A DNA stretch of 18,152 bases from Caryophanales bacterium UBA5732 (GTDB taxonomy: Bacteria; Bacillota_I; Bacilli_A; Izemoplasmatales; Hujiaoplasmataceae). The position numbers and the translations under genes were made by a program. Location: positions 1-18,152 of the forward strand of contig DIGC01000017.1 in the NCBI GenBank assembly GCA_002419445.1, read 5' to 3'. The notes beneath the pieces were generated by a model, which worked only from the letters and a program-made list of their open reading frames with translations, was not told the origin of the DNA and made no database searches. Shown here piece by piece: positions 1 through 6,401 of this stretch; within the stretch, counting starts at the first letter, position 1, and every line of letters starts with the position of its first letter.

Positions 1-222
1 GAAATATTTCTCGTTTTCCGTTCTCATAGAAGTATCTTCTACACTAACTGGAATTAAGGCTGGATCTATGTTTTCGCTTTCGTAATAGTTTTCAGTTTCT
101 TCTAAATCACTTGTTTCATTATAGGAATTATCTAGAGCATAGACCATCTGAGTATTCTGTGGTATAACACTACCCGCAACCATAAATACACATAGTAAAA
201 CTGTAACAGTTTTTCTAAACAT
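1..222 (-). CDS. Secreted protein of unknown function, N-terminal part only
   Basis: The frame opens at an ATG preceded by a GGGGAGAG ribosome binding site and stays open for 74 codons to the window edge, so the C-terminal part is missing from view. Residues 1-30 form a Sec-type signal peptide: a short basic start (MFRK), a hydrophobic stretch (TVTVLLCVFMVAG) and a possible cleavage site after VYA. There is no lipobox cysteine. The visible mature part is acidic and rich in Asn, Glu, Ser and Tyr, with no recognisable domain. It is probably exported and extracellular. The function cannot be told from this fragment. A promoter and a terminator-like hairpin lie upstream on the same strand. Confidence 0.7.
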   Translation of the reverse strand, partial: MFRKTVTVLLCVFMVAGSVIPQNTQMVYALDNSYNETSDLEETENYYESENIDPALIPVSVEDTSMRTENEKYF

Positions 223-257
223 TTTAATTCTCTCCCCTATATCATAATATATAAAAA

Positions 258-280
258 GCGAACAAATTTTACATGTTCGC
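258..280 (-). terminator. Terminator-like hairpin in the leader of the secreted-protein gene
   Basis: GCGAAC and GTTCGC form a 6-bp GC-rich stem with an 11-nt AT-rich loop. Read on the minus strand, the stem is followed at once by TTTTT, the layout of an intrinsic terminator. It sits about 36 nt upstream of the start codon at 222 and downstream of a plausible promoter at 331-359. It could therefore be an attenuator for the secreted-protein gene or a leftover terminator. Confidence 0.5.
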
Positions 281-330
281 AATTTTAACTAAGTATATTC
301 AGTTCAAAAGAATTTGCGTTTTTATAAACA

Positions 331-359
331 AATATATTTACTATATCATTTTATTTCAA
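331..359 (-). promoter_or_regulatory. Putative sigma-A promoter for the secreted-protein gene
   Basis: On the minus strand there is a -35 box TTGAAA (354-359), a 17-bp spacer and a -10 box TATATT (331-336). Transcription would begin near 324 and give a leader of about 100 nt that contains the hairpin at 258-280. AT-rich DNA yields chance matches, so confidence is moderate. The stretch 360-479 holds nothing else I can identify. Confidence 0.4.
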
Positions 360-479
360 AATCAAATGTTTTAAAACGGCGGATATGACATATATTACAA
401 TTACTTCTTAATTGAAAGTGATTGTGTTTGAGCGATATGGATAATGATTGAAATTTGAGTTAGTCTACTATATAAAAAA

Positions 480-536
480 AGCTCCCAACATCAGAGTAGT
501 ATGGTTATTATACCATATCTCCAACTTTCGGAAGCT
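480..536 (-). terminator. Intrinsic terminator downstream of the hypothetical operon
   Basis: The outer arms AGCTCC (480-485) and GGAAGCT (530-536) pair with one bulged A. A nested hairpin (ATGGT/ACCAT, 501-516) lies inside. On the minus strand the outer stem is followed by a run of seven T. It would end transcripts coming from the genes at 678-2055. It is 14 bp from the 81-bp repeat copy at 551-631. Confidence 0.6.
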
Positions 537-550
537 ATTTCAAGTACTGA

Positions 551-631
551 TGTGTTGTCATAACCAAATTTGTGCCACTTTTGAGGTTGTCACAACCAAG
601 TTGGCTATGTAATCAATATGGAGTTTGTTTT
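551..631. repeat. 81-bp direct repeat, copy 1 (IS21-like end?)
   Basis: These 81 bp match 4254-4334 at 75 of 81 positions in the same orientation. Inside the unit a shorter motif occurs twice, 34 bp apart (TTGTCATAACCAAATTTG and TTGTCACAACCAAGTTGG). Sets of terminal sub-repeats beginning with TG are typical of IS21-family ends, so this may be a solitary end left after the rest of an insertion sequence was lost. No transposase gene is present in the window. The family name is inference; the repeat itself is directly visible. Confidence 0.75.
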
Positions 632-677
632 ATTCAATTAATATCACTAGTACTGTTTTATAGAGGATTATTGCAAA

Positions 678-1181
678 TTACAACGCTTCCAAATATATTA
701 ACATTTTATCCTTAGGACAATGAACTTCTTTCCAATTATTTGAACCTACAAATCCATTATTTAAATGTTGAGATATTTCAGGTTGAAATATCTGATCATG
801 TAAACAATCGTGAGCGTACCAATCAGCATCTTGCATAGCTCTATTTAATTGAGATACTATCATTCTGTTTTTTGTTTTACTATATGTTACTTCTTTTATA
901 CCGTTTATATATTTCAATACTAACTCTTGAGGAAAACCGTCAAAATGCATGGTAATCATAATTGCTTTTTGGAGAAGTAATATAGGATCTTTAAAATCGG
1001 TTTTCTTTAACCCATATAGTACAACTGAATACCTTGTTAAATCATTCATTAAAACAATGAATTTTCTTCTTAAAATAATTATATAGTTTACATGCCATGC
1101 ATAGATATCATAGTCTGTGTTTAATTCTTCTGTTTTCACTTTTAGAAAATCTAACATTTTATTTGTACATTGGATATGCAT
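678..1181 (-). CDS. DUF6933 family protein
   Basis: This 167-residue cytoplasmic protein opens with MHIQCTNKMLDFLK, has a DIYAWHVNYIIILRRKFIVLMND core and a later RYSVVLYGLK segment. I recognise this pattern as the DUF6933 family; its biochemical function is not known to me. No signal peptide or membrane segment is visible. The start is well supported: the upstream gene ends in AAGGAGTAG, and that AAGGAG is a good Shine-Dalgarno site six bases before this ATG, so the gene is probably translationally coupled as the last gene of a three-gene operon (2055 to 678). The 81-bp repeat and a terminator follow it. Confidence 0.7.
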   Translation of the reverse strand: MHIQCTNKMLDFLKVKTEELNTDYDIYAWHVNYIIILRRKFIVLMNDLTRYSVVLYGLKKTDFKDPILLLQKAIMITMHFDGFPQELVLKYINGIKEVTYSKTKNRMIVSQLNRAMQDADWYAHDCLHDQIFQPEISQHLNNGFVGSNNWKEVHCPKDKMLIYLEAL

Positions 1182-1184
1182 ATT

Positions 1185-1712
1185 CTACTCCTTGTCCCAC
1201 ATAATTACATTATCATCCTCATCTGTATTGAAATAATTGCAGAATATTTCATAGAAATAATCATAGAATCCATCTTGTTCAAATCTTATCATGCAATATA
1301 ATTCGTTAGCTGATTTTGTATCCTGTAATTCTTTGGCTGCCTTTAAGGCTATTTCAAAAATATTTAAAATATAATCAAATAAGGATTTGGGATACCTATG
1401 GCCGTATGCTTCTAGTTCTATGAAAAAGTATTCTAAAACTACTTTTGACAATTCCAATATTTTTTCTGTGTCTGTCGAGGTTTCAACATAATCAGTCAAT
1501 AATTTATAAGTTTCAGAATATGAACCTTCTAGGTGTTCTATTTCTTTTCTAATTCTTCTTTCTAATCCATCCGTCTTAGGGTTTTTATGATTAAACTTAT
1601 TATAGATTAGTTGCCTGTTATTGTCGTTTTTATTCATCATTAAAACTATTAAATCTAATAATTCCTTTTTTGTATGCTTCTCCAATTGCTTTATTATTTC
1701 ATCAAATCCCAT
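1185..1712 (-). CDS. Hypothetical helical protein, DUF6155-like
   Basis: About 175 residues, predicted mostly alpha-helical, acidic at the C-terminus and without membrane segments. The opening (MGFDEIIKQLEKHTKKELLDLI) and the later part (residues ~80-165, ending FYDYFYEIFCNYF) resemble DUF6155 proteins; this is a pattern-level resemblance only. I prefer the ATG at 1712 because AACGGTG lies six bases upstream. A GTG at 1721 would add three residues but leaves no room for a binding site. The start overlaps the end of the preceding gene by 11 bases and the stop is 3 bases before the next gene, so it is the middle member of a tightly coupled operon. Confidence 0.6.
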   Translation of the reverse strand: MGFDEIIKQLEKHTKKELLDLIVLMMNKNDNNRQLIYNKFNHKNPKTDGLERRIRKEIEHLEGSYSETYKLLTDYVETSTDTEKILELSKVVLEYFFIELEAYGHRYPKSLFDYILNIFEIALKAAKELQDTKSANELYCMIRFEQDGFYDYFYEIFCNYFNTDEDDNVIMWDKE

Positions 1713-2055
1713 AATAATCACCGTTATTTATATGCACTATTTTATCATCTTTTGGATAATATAAAACCTTGAATTCTTTATATGTAATAAGATATTTACT
1801 GTTAACGGTTTGAACAAGCTGCTTAAGCCTTTTGTATAGCCACGGTAAATACATTTGTATCCCTAATAACCTACCTACTAATTTTATTTTATAGTCATAT
1901 TCCATATTTTTGTTCATATTAGGCATTATAAATACCTTTATACTCAGTCCCGCCTCCTTAAAGTCTTCATCAAGTAATATCATTAATGGTTCAAATATAT
2001 TATAATCTATTGAATTGTCAATTTCTGCATAAAAATAATAACCATTATATATCAT
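1702..2055 (-). CDS. Hypothetical protein, first gene of three-gene operon
   Basis: About 117 residues starting MIYNGYYFYAEID, with no family I recognise. It is rich in Tyr, Ile and Lys, mixes beta-like and helical segments, and has no clear transmembrane helix or signal peptide. The ATG at 2055 is chosen because a GAAGGGGGCG stretch lies at ribosome-binding distance. The frame stays open upstream to a TTG at 2145, but that codon has no binding site and the extra 30 residues look unrelated. The stop TGA overlaps the start region of the next gene. It shares the interval between the two 81-bp repeats with an AbiE-type pair, so it may be cargo of the same element. Confidence 0.5.
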   Translation of the reverse strand: MIYNGYYFYAEIDNSIDYNIFEPLMILLDEDFKEAGLSIKVFIMPNMNKNMEYDYKIKLVGRLLGIQMYLPWLYKRLKQLVQTVNSKYLITYKEFKVLYYPKDDKIVHINNGDYYGI

Positions 2056-2181
2056 ATAGGCGCCCCCTTCTATCATTGCATTATAAAACTTGTGAAGTAA
2101 AATTTGTGATGATAGTATTCCGTTTGTTAATTTAGGTTCATACAATAATCACTGACGATAAACGTAATCGCATACTAATCC

Positions 2182-2215
2182 GATATTAAGACAACGATAT
2201 TAAGACAACGATATT
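2182..2215. repeat. 14-bp tandem repeat at the toxin stop codon
   Basis: The unit GATATTAAGACAAC occurs twice back to back (2182-2195, 2196-2209), followed by a partial third copy (GATATT). The stop codon of the AbiEii-like gene (2200-2202) falls inside it. A slippage or duplication event at the gene end is the simplest explanation. Confidence 0.75.
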
Positions 2216-3171
2216 TTAAAATGTGACATACACTTAAGACAAATATTCAACAATTTAGGTAACTCAGGATCAATAGCAGCTAACTGCTTTCTAGAATGCT
2301 TAAATATTTGGTATTCTTTCAAAAATTCTGTTTGTTCATCAGCAATTTTTAGTAGGTTTTCTTCATCGCTTGCCAAGACCAATAATGATGCATGTAGTAC
2401 ATCAAGAGCTGACTCTTTTGCTTTATCTACATTATAGGATAAATCTCTAGTGAATGAAGAAAATCCTTTAATAGCATTTTTTATAAGTTGATATTGGTTT
2501 GAATCAAGACTGCCTTCAGAAATAATATTAAGGCTTGTTTTGATTGTGTCATTAAGTACATCAATAACTACAATCTTTAAATTTCTCCGTTTAATTTCAA
2601 CCTGAGTTATATTTTCATAAATCGTTTTATATGATGGTGAAACTGGATAACGTTTCATTAAGAAAGATACATCAAACATTTGTTTAACAACTTCTACATC
2701 CCTATTTTCGTTCAATTTTTTACCAACGGTATTTGGCGCAAATGCACAGAGTTTATCAGCTAACAAATCATGAACTGATGGTGCTATTACACTCACATTA
2801 GGATTAGTAGTTTTTATCAAGTAATTCATTATATCAACTTTAATCAAATCCTTATATTTCGATTCATCATATACAACATCAAGCAATATATATGTTTCGC
2901 CATTGATAGCTCCATTATAGTGAAATTCAAAATGTTGTTTATCAATATCATGTCTTGGCTGACGAGCGTCTTCTATAACGCGCTGAAATTCAGAATCTTT
3001 TATCATCGCAGATAAATTTTCTGCGTCAAAAAAGGTCTTGAACTGAGGCTTTACTAATATATCAATATCGACTGAAAATCTTGGAAATTCCTCAGCGATA
3101 AGAGATAAGCATGTTCCACCTTTGAAAATAAAGTTTTCAAAACTATTCCTTAATGTCTCAAGTAAATGCAA
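2200..3171 (-). CDS. AbiEii-like nucleotidyltransferase toxin (module 1)
   Basis: This is a member of the nucleotidyltransferase AbiEii/AbiGii toxin family, partner of the gene at 3257-4048. Numbered from the TTG at 3171, it has FKGGTCLSL (K17-G18-G19-T20) and VDIDILV (D35, D37), the GGT and DxD motifs of the polymerase-beta fold, then a later LLADKLCAF block (K140) and an RDVEVVKQMFDV helix. Length is about 323 residues plus a missing start. The frame continues upstream of 3171 to 3252 without any ATG, GTG or TTG, and that stretch reads SKEWILKVKGDERSDQGIIE, like the normal N-terminus of the family. The TTG at 3171 has no nearby binding site and would drop this part. The gene either uses a non-canonical start coupled to the upstream stop or has lost its start codon. 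Confidence 0.75.
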   Translation of the reverse strand: MHLLETLRNSFENFIFKGGTCLSLIAEEFPRFSVDIDILVKPQFKTFFDAENLSAMIKDSEFQRVIEDARQPRHDIDKQHFEFHYNGAINGETYILLDVVYDESKYKDLIKVDIMNYLIKTTNPNVSVIAPSVHDLLADKLCAFAPNTVGKKLNENRDVEVVKQMFDVSFLMKRYPVSPSYKTIYENITQVEIKRRNLKIVVIDVLNDTIKTSLNIISEGSLDSNQYQLIKNAIKGFSSFTRDLSYNVDKAKESALDVLHASLLVLASDEENLLKIADEQTEFLKEYQIFKHSRKQLAAIDPELPKLLNICLKCMSHFKISLS

Positions 3172-3256
3172 TGCATATATTTGTCTTTCAATAATTCCTT
3201 GATCGCTTCTTTCATCGCCTTTAACCTTAAGTATCCACTCTTTACTAAATGTTTAT

Positions 3257-4048
3257 TTATCTATCATAATCGATTATCTCTATTTCATCTAATATTTTTT
3301 GAACTTTATTCTTGATATTTTGTCCACGAACTCGTGCATAAGATAATAGGGTTGTAAAGCTAACTCCATATTTTTTAATCATGTTTCTATAAATACTTAT
3401 AATTTCATTTCGATCTATGTTATATATGTCCTCATTATACACAAGTAAATCAACTAATATTTTTTCTGGTTTAGGTATAGAAACATAGTTATTTTTTTTA
3501 TTTGCATATAACGGTGATCTTTTGGGAAGTTTTTGTATAATAATTACATTTTGAAGCTTGTAACTTAAATAATCAAAACCTTTTATTTTACTGAGTGGAA
3601 CAACATCTTTAAAATCCTCTTTCATTTCATAAAATAAATTATCAATTCTTGTTTCATCAACTTCAATAATAATAAAGTTTTTATACATTTGATGTGACAT
3701 AAATTGATTCAGTACATATGTTGCCCAAATAGATATTCTGATGTCAATACCAAAATAGTCACTTTTGTAAACATTAAACTTCTTATTGTATTTCATTAAA
3801 AAATCCAGTGTTTTTGTATCAATCACCATTCCGAACAATCGACTTTGCTTTTCGTCAACTACTCTATATTCATTATTTCCAATATCTTGAATATAGCCCG
3901 CATTTTTTAAATCAAATATTCGCCATGCTAGTGTAATAGGTTTTAATTTTCCATAATATTTGGTTATATAAGATGTAAGTTCGCTTTTACTAGTTATGCT
4001 TCCCAAGACAAACTCATCATAGAAGTTTTCAAATAATTTTTTACTCAT
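3257..4048 (-). CDS. DUF6577 family AbiEi-like antitoxin/autoregulator (module 1)
   Basis: A 263-residue cytoplasmic protein. Residues ~1-65 look like a winged helix-turn-helix (TSKSELTSYITKYYGKLKP, then AWRIFDLKNAGYI). The middle carries the IWATYVLNQFMSHQMYKNFII block and a later PKPEKILVDLLV helix, which I recognise as DUF6577, a family found beside AbiEii-type nucleotidyltransferases. By analogy with AbiEi it should be the antitoxin that also binds the operon promoter; this is inference from family and context. The start has a clear AAGGTGG site four bases before the ATG. The two inverted repeats flanking its promoter fit autorepression. The toxin frame begins immediately after its stop. 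Confidence 0.75.
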   Translation of the reverse strand: MSKKLFENFYDEFVLGSITSKSELTSYITKYYGKLKPITLAWRIFDLKNAGYIQDIGNNEYRVVDEKQSRLFGMVIDTKTLDFLMKYNKKFNVYKSDYFGIDIRISIWATYVLNQFMSHQMYKNFIIIEVDETRIDNLFYEMKEDFKDVVPLSKIKGFDYLSYKLQNVIIIQKLPKRSPLYANKKNNYVSIPKPEKILVDLLVYNEDIYNIDRNEIISIYRNMIKKYGVSFTTLLSYARVRGQNIKNKVQKILDEIEIIDYDR

Positions 4049-4059
4049 ATTACCACCTT

Positions 4060-4096
4060 GTAATTTGCGACTCTTTTTGTTCTAGTCGCGTTTTAC
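4060..4096. promoter_or_regulatory. Inverted-repeat operator, downstream copy
   Basis: The arms GTAATTTGCGACT (4060-4072) and TAGTCGCGTTTTAC (4083-4096) form an imperfect inverted repeat. They share the AGTCGC core and flanking T/A tract with the perfect copy at 4137-4173. It covers the expected transcription start and early leader of the DUF6577 gene, the right place for a repressor to block initiation. The likely ligand is the AbiEi-like protein itself. Confidence 0.65.
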
Positions 4097-4099
4097 TAT

Positions 4100-4128
4100 A
4101 TTATATCATCAGAATGTTAATTAGTCAA
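4100..4128 (-). promoter_or_regulatory. Sigma-A promoter of AbiE-like module 1
   Basis: On the minus strand there is a near-consensus -35 TTGACT (4123-4128), exactly 17 bp of spacer, and a perfect -10 TATAAT (4100-4105). It is placed between two related inverted repeats (4137-4173 and 4060-4096). It drives the antitoxin-toxin pair at 4048-2200. Confidence 0.85.
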
Positions 4129-4136
4129 TATAGAGT

Positions 4137-4173
4137 GTAAAATGCGACTATATTATTTCTAGTCGCATTTTAC
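4137..4173. promoter_or_regulatory. Inverted-repeat operator, upstream copy (perfect 14-bp arms)
   Basis: GTAAAATGCGACTA (4137-4150) and TAGTCGCATTTTAC (4160-4173) are perfect reverse complements with a 9-bp spacer. The repeat lies just upstream of the -35 box of module 1. There is no poly-T tract to make it a terminator. Together with the copy at 4060-4096 it brackets the promoter. Confidence 0.75.
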
Positions 4174-4214
4174 ATGCATTTTCGTCCTAATTAACAATAC
4201 TCAATCAAATAAAA

Positions 4215-4245
4215 AAGGGGTTGAACAATAAAGTTCAAACCCCTT
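4215..4245 (-). terminator. Intrinsic terminator after the interrupted AbiE-TIR operon
   Basis: AAGGGGTTGAAC (4215-4226) pairs with GTTCAAACCCCTT (4233-4245) with one bulge. On the minus strand it is followed by a six-T run. It would stop transcripts from the second AbiE operon before they enter module 1. It is 8 bp from repeat copy 2. Confidence 0.8.
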
Positions 4246-4253
4246 ACTAGTTA

Positions 4254-4334
4254 TGTGTTGTCATACCCAAGTTTGTGCCACTTTTGAGGTTGTCACAACT
4301 AAGTTTGCTATGTAATTAGTATGGAGTTTGTTTT
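4254..4334. repeat. 81-bp direct repeat, copy 2 (IS21-like end?)
   Basis: Second copy of the unit at 551-631, same orientation, six mismatches and no gaps. It abuts the broken TIR gene, whose frame ends inside the repeat at 4316, and it sits next to an unrelated terminator. The two copies bracket about 3.6 kb that holds the hypothetical operon and AbiE module 1. Confidence 0.75.
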
Positions 4335-4444
4335 GGATGCATAAGGTATAACAACCGACTGTTCAAAAACCATACCAATCCAGCACACTCTTCATTCGTC
4401 CAAGCATATGAAATAAATACTTTAGGATTTTCTATATTTGCCAT
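4316..4444 (-). pseudogene. 5' stub of a TIR-domain gene
   Basis: The frame starts 10 bp after the AbiEii stop with an AGAGGT site and an ATG at 4444 (another ATG at 4447 is too close to the site). It reads MANIENPKVFISYAWTNEE, the first beta strand and following turn of a TIR domain. After about 20 residues it diverges and ends in the 81-bp repeat after 42 codons. A working TIR protein needs at least 130 residues, so the rest has been deleted or displaced. TIR proteins act in bacterial immunity as NAD-consuming or signalling effectors; here the position suggests a former third gene of the AbiE operon. The motif is seen, the function inferred. Confidence 0.6.
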
Positions 4445-4454
4445 CATCCACCTC

Positions 4455-5417
4455 TTAATTATTATTGTGATTCATCATCTTCCATAAAACCATTGGATGT
4501 TCTTTTAATCTATCTGCTATTGTTTTATCAAACAATAGTTCTGGATTATATATACCCTCATTAAAGGAATCTATGAATTTTTGTTCAGTTTCAGTTAACT
4601 CAAATAAGGTTTCAATAAATTGACTTAATGTTTGTTTAAAATCATTGATATCTATTGTTTCACCAACATGTAGCAATGGAATAAGATTACGTTTTATTGC
4701 ACTAAATGACATATTTTCCATGTTTTTCTTAAACTGATTCAATAAATCACCAAATGGTTGAAGTTCATTCGACGTTATAAGATAGAATATGCTACATTTT
4801 TTAAGCGTAGCTAACTCGTTGTCAAGTAGTATTTTATTATTAATAAGCTGAAATACGTCGAACACATCTCTTGCAGTAGTTCTTCCTATTAATGCCGCTA
4901 TCTTACTTCCATATAGTTCAATCTTGTTAAGAGCTAAAACAGATTCATTATCTATTATTTTTGAGCTTAATTTATAGTTCACAGGTTCGAGAATCTGAAT
5001 ACGGTTTGAATAATTCAGTTCAATCTTTATGTTATCTCTACTTCCAGCTGCATTTGTATACTTCAAAAGATATGAATCAAGCGTAAATGTAAATCTTGAT
5101 TTTGGATCAATAGTATATCCATCTAGAGCAACAAAAGCACTAATGAGTTTTCTGTGTAGTTCTCTCATCTCCAACATTTCTTCTTTGGAGGTATTAGAAT
5201 TAAAATTCATATCAATATCAACTGACAGTCTAGGAAAATCAAACAAGCATAAATTAATTGCTGTCCCACCCTTTAAAACATATTTTCCTTTAAATTCTTC
5301 ATTCTCATTAAATAATTTTAGTAGTTCAGATAATCGCACTACCTTTTCTAAAGTATCCCTATTAAATTTATTATATTGTGCAATGTTAGTTAAGTCTCTT
5401 ATATTATAACTTCTCAT
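4455..5417 (-). CDS. AbiEii-type nucleotidyltransferase toxin (module 2)
   Basis: About 320 residues of the AbiEii/AbiGii toxin family, the growth-inhibiting half of a type IV toxin-antitoxin and abortive-infection system. Visible are YVLKGGTAINLCLFDFPRLS (about residues 46-65) running into VDID (the DxD motif), an IKIELNY strand, and KIAALIGRTTARDVFDVF (about 172-189), the conserved Lys plus RD helix of the family. It overlaps the end of the AbiEi gene, which allows coupled translation. I place the start at 5417 because GGAGG lies six bases upstream; an ATG at 5423 would sit directly on that site. All key motifs look intact, so unlike module 1 this toxin should be functional. A broken TIR gene follows. 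Confidence 0.88.
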   Translation of the reverse strand: MRSYNIRDLTNIAQYNKFNRDTLEKVVRLSELLKLFNENEEFKGKYVLKGGTAINLCLFDFPRLSVDIDMNFNSNTSKEEMLEMRELHRKLISAFVALDGYTIDPKSRFTFTLDSYLLKYTNAAGSRDNIKIELNYSNRIQILEPVNYKLSSKIIDNESVLALNKIELYGSKIAALIGRTTARDVFDVFQLINNKILLDNELATLKKCSIFYLITSNELQPFGDLLNQFKKNMENMSFSAIKRNLIPLLHVGETIDINDFKQTLSQFIETLFELTETEQKFIDSFNEGIYNPELLFDKTIADRLKEHPMVLWKMMNHNNN

Positions 5418-6159
5418 CCTCATCCTCCGCCAATAACTTATCTAAATTGTAGCAATATAGATTCCATTCTTTGTAGTATTTGTTTAATCGATGTTTTTCG
5501 TTTGTGAAATACTTCACACCCTTAATACCTAGGGTTTTCATTTGATTTAGAGTTGAATCATCAACCAGATATCCATCATTAAAATGTGATAGTACTAGTC
5601 CTACTTTATTAAAGAGAATTTTTTTATTCACAAATAATAAGTATTCCATAATCTGTGATCCATTGATTACTGGAAGTGCAGATAAATTATAAATTAATTC
5701 TTCCATATCGTCATACGATTTTACATCATCTATACAATCTACTATTGTTTTTGGTAGTGTGCTTACACGTACACCATTAATTGTGTCTACATACTTATCA
5801 TTAGAAACATTTTTATACTTATATTCGTTATACTCAAATGTAAAATCATAAAATCTCTCTATACTAGCAGTTACAACATCATTATAAACTTGATTATTAT
5901 ATCCATAGTATTCAAAGGCGCTATGATGAGATACATAAGAACTTTTTGTAATATTTGATGCTATTTCATACTTGCTAGGTATAACGCCAGTCGTTTCGAA
6001 ACTCATAGTTACATATAAGTTTTTCTTAACTCTTTTTATGTACCCTTTTTTTAAATAATTTTGCAATGTTTCACGAGCCAAGTTTTCACTATTGGTTATT
6101 CCAACAACGAAGGAAAAATCAAACACTCTTTTCTCAGAAAATATCTCTATGTATTTCAC
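5404..6159 (-). CDS. AbiEi-type antitoxin / transcriptional autorepressor (module 2)
   Basis: About 251 residues. An N-terminal winged helix-turn-helix (through LQNYLKKGYIKRVKKNLYVT, near residues 35-55) is followed by the AbiEi core with SHHSAFEYYGY and STLPKTIVDCIDD, hallmarks of AbiEi antitoxins. In characterised AbiE systems this protein neutralises the AbiEii nucleotidyltransferase and represses its own promoter. I choose the GTG at 6159 because GAGGAG lies eight bases before it; the in-frame GTG at 6168 overlaps that site. The C-terminus is acidic (EDEDEKL) and its last codons double as the ribosome binding region of the toxin. It is preceded by a good promoter. Confidence 0.85.
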   Translation of the reverse strand: MKYIEIFSEKRVFDFSFVVGITNSENLARETLQNYLKKGYIKRVKKNLYVTMSFETTGVIPSKYEIASNITKSSYVSHHSAFEYYGYNNQVYNDVVTASIERFYDFTFEYNEYKYKNVSNDKYVDTINGVRVSTLPKTIVDCIDDVKSYDDMEELIYNLSALPVINGSQIMEYLLFVNKKILFNKVGLVLSHFNDGYLVDDSTLNQMKTLGIKGVKYFTNEKHRLNKYYKEWNLYCYNLDKLLAEDEDEKL

Positions 6160-6179
6160 AGTTATCACTCCTCATTAAT

Positions 6180-6208
6180 ATTTTATCTTATTTTGAATGT
6201 TATAACAA
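6180..6208 (-). promoter_or_regulatory. Promoter of AbiE module 2
   Basis: On the minus strand there is a -35 TTGTTA (6203-6208), 17-bp spacer and -10 TAAAAT (6180-6185), just upstream of the AbiEi start. A 10-bp palindrome TGTTATAACA (6198-6207) overlaps the -35 and could be the AbiEi binding site. It bears no resemblance to the operators of module 1, so the two modules are probably regulated separately. Confidence 0.55.
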
Positions 6209-6401
6209 GTATTTTTGTATTATCATTCATTTTTTGTTAATCTATAATGTGATTATTGACAAGAAGATAATGAAAAGTCTGTATTTGATGCATAAAAAGT
6301 AAAATTTAAATAATTTTTGCAAGAGCTTTTCTTCTTGAATAAGAATTTCCGTTGCACATATAGGGAATCTCTAAATTCAACACATGTTTTTAAGCATATC
6401 A

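Noticed and set aside
1702..2145. Longer version of the first hypothetical gene from TTG at 2145
   Set aside because: The TTG has no Shine-Dalgarno site, while the internal ATG at 2055 has one at proper distance.
4060..4173. Short CRISPR-like array made by the repeated AGTCGC blocks
   Set aside because: Only two inverted-repeat pairs exist and they flank a promoter; there are no regular spacers and no cas genes.
551..4334. Intact composite transposon
   Set aside because: No transposase gene lies in or between the repeats, and the two repeats are only 81 bp; at most they are remnants.
5029..5409. Plus-strand 126-codon frame
   Set aside because: It lies wholly antisense to the AbiEii toxin and shows no protein-like motif.
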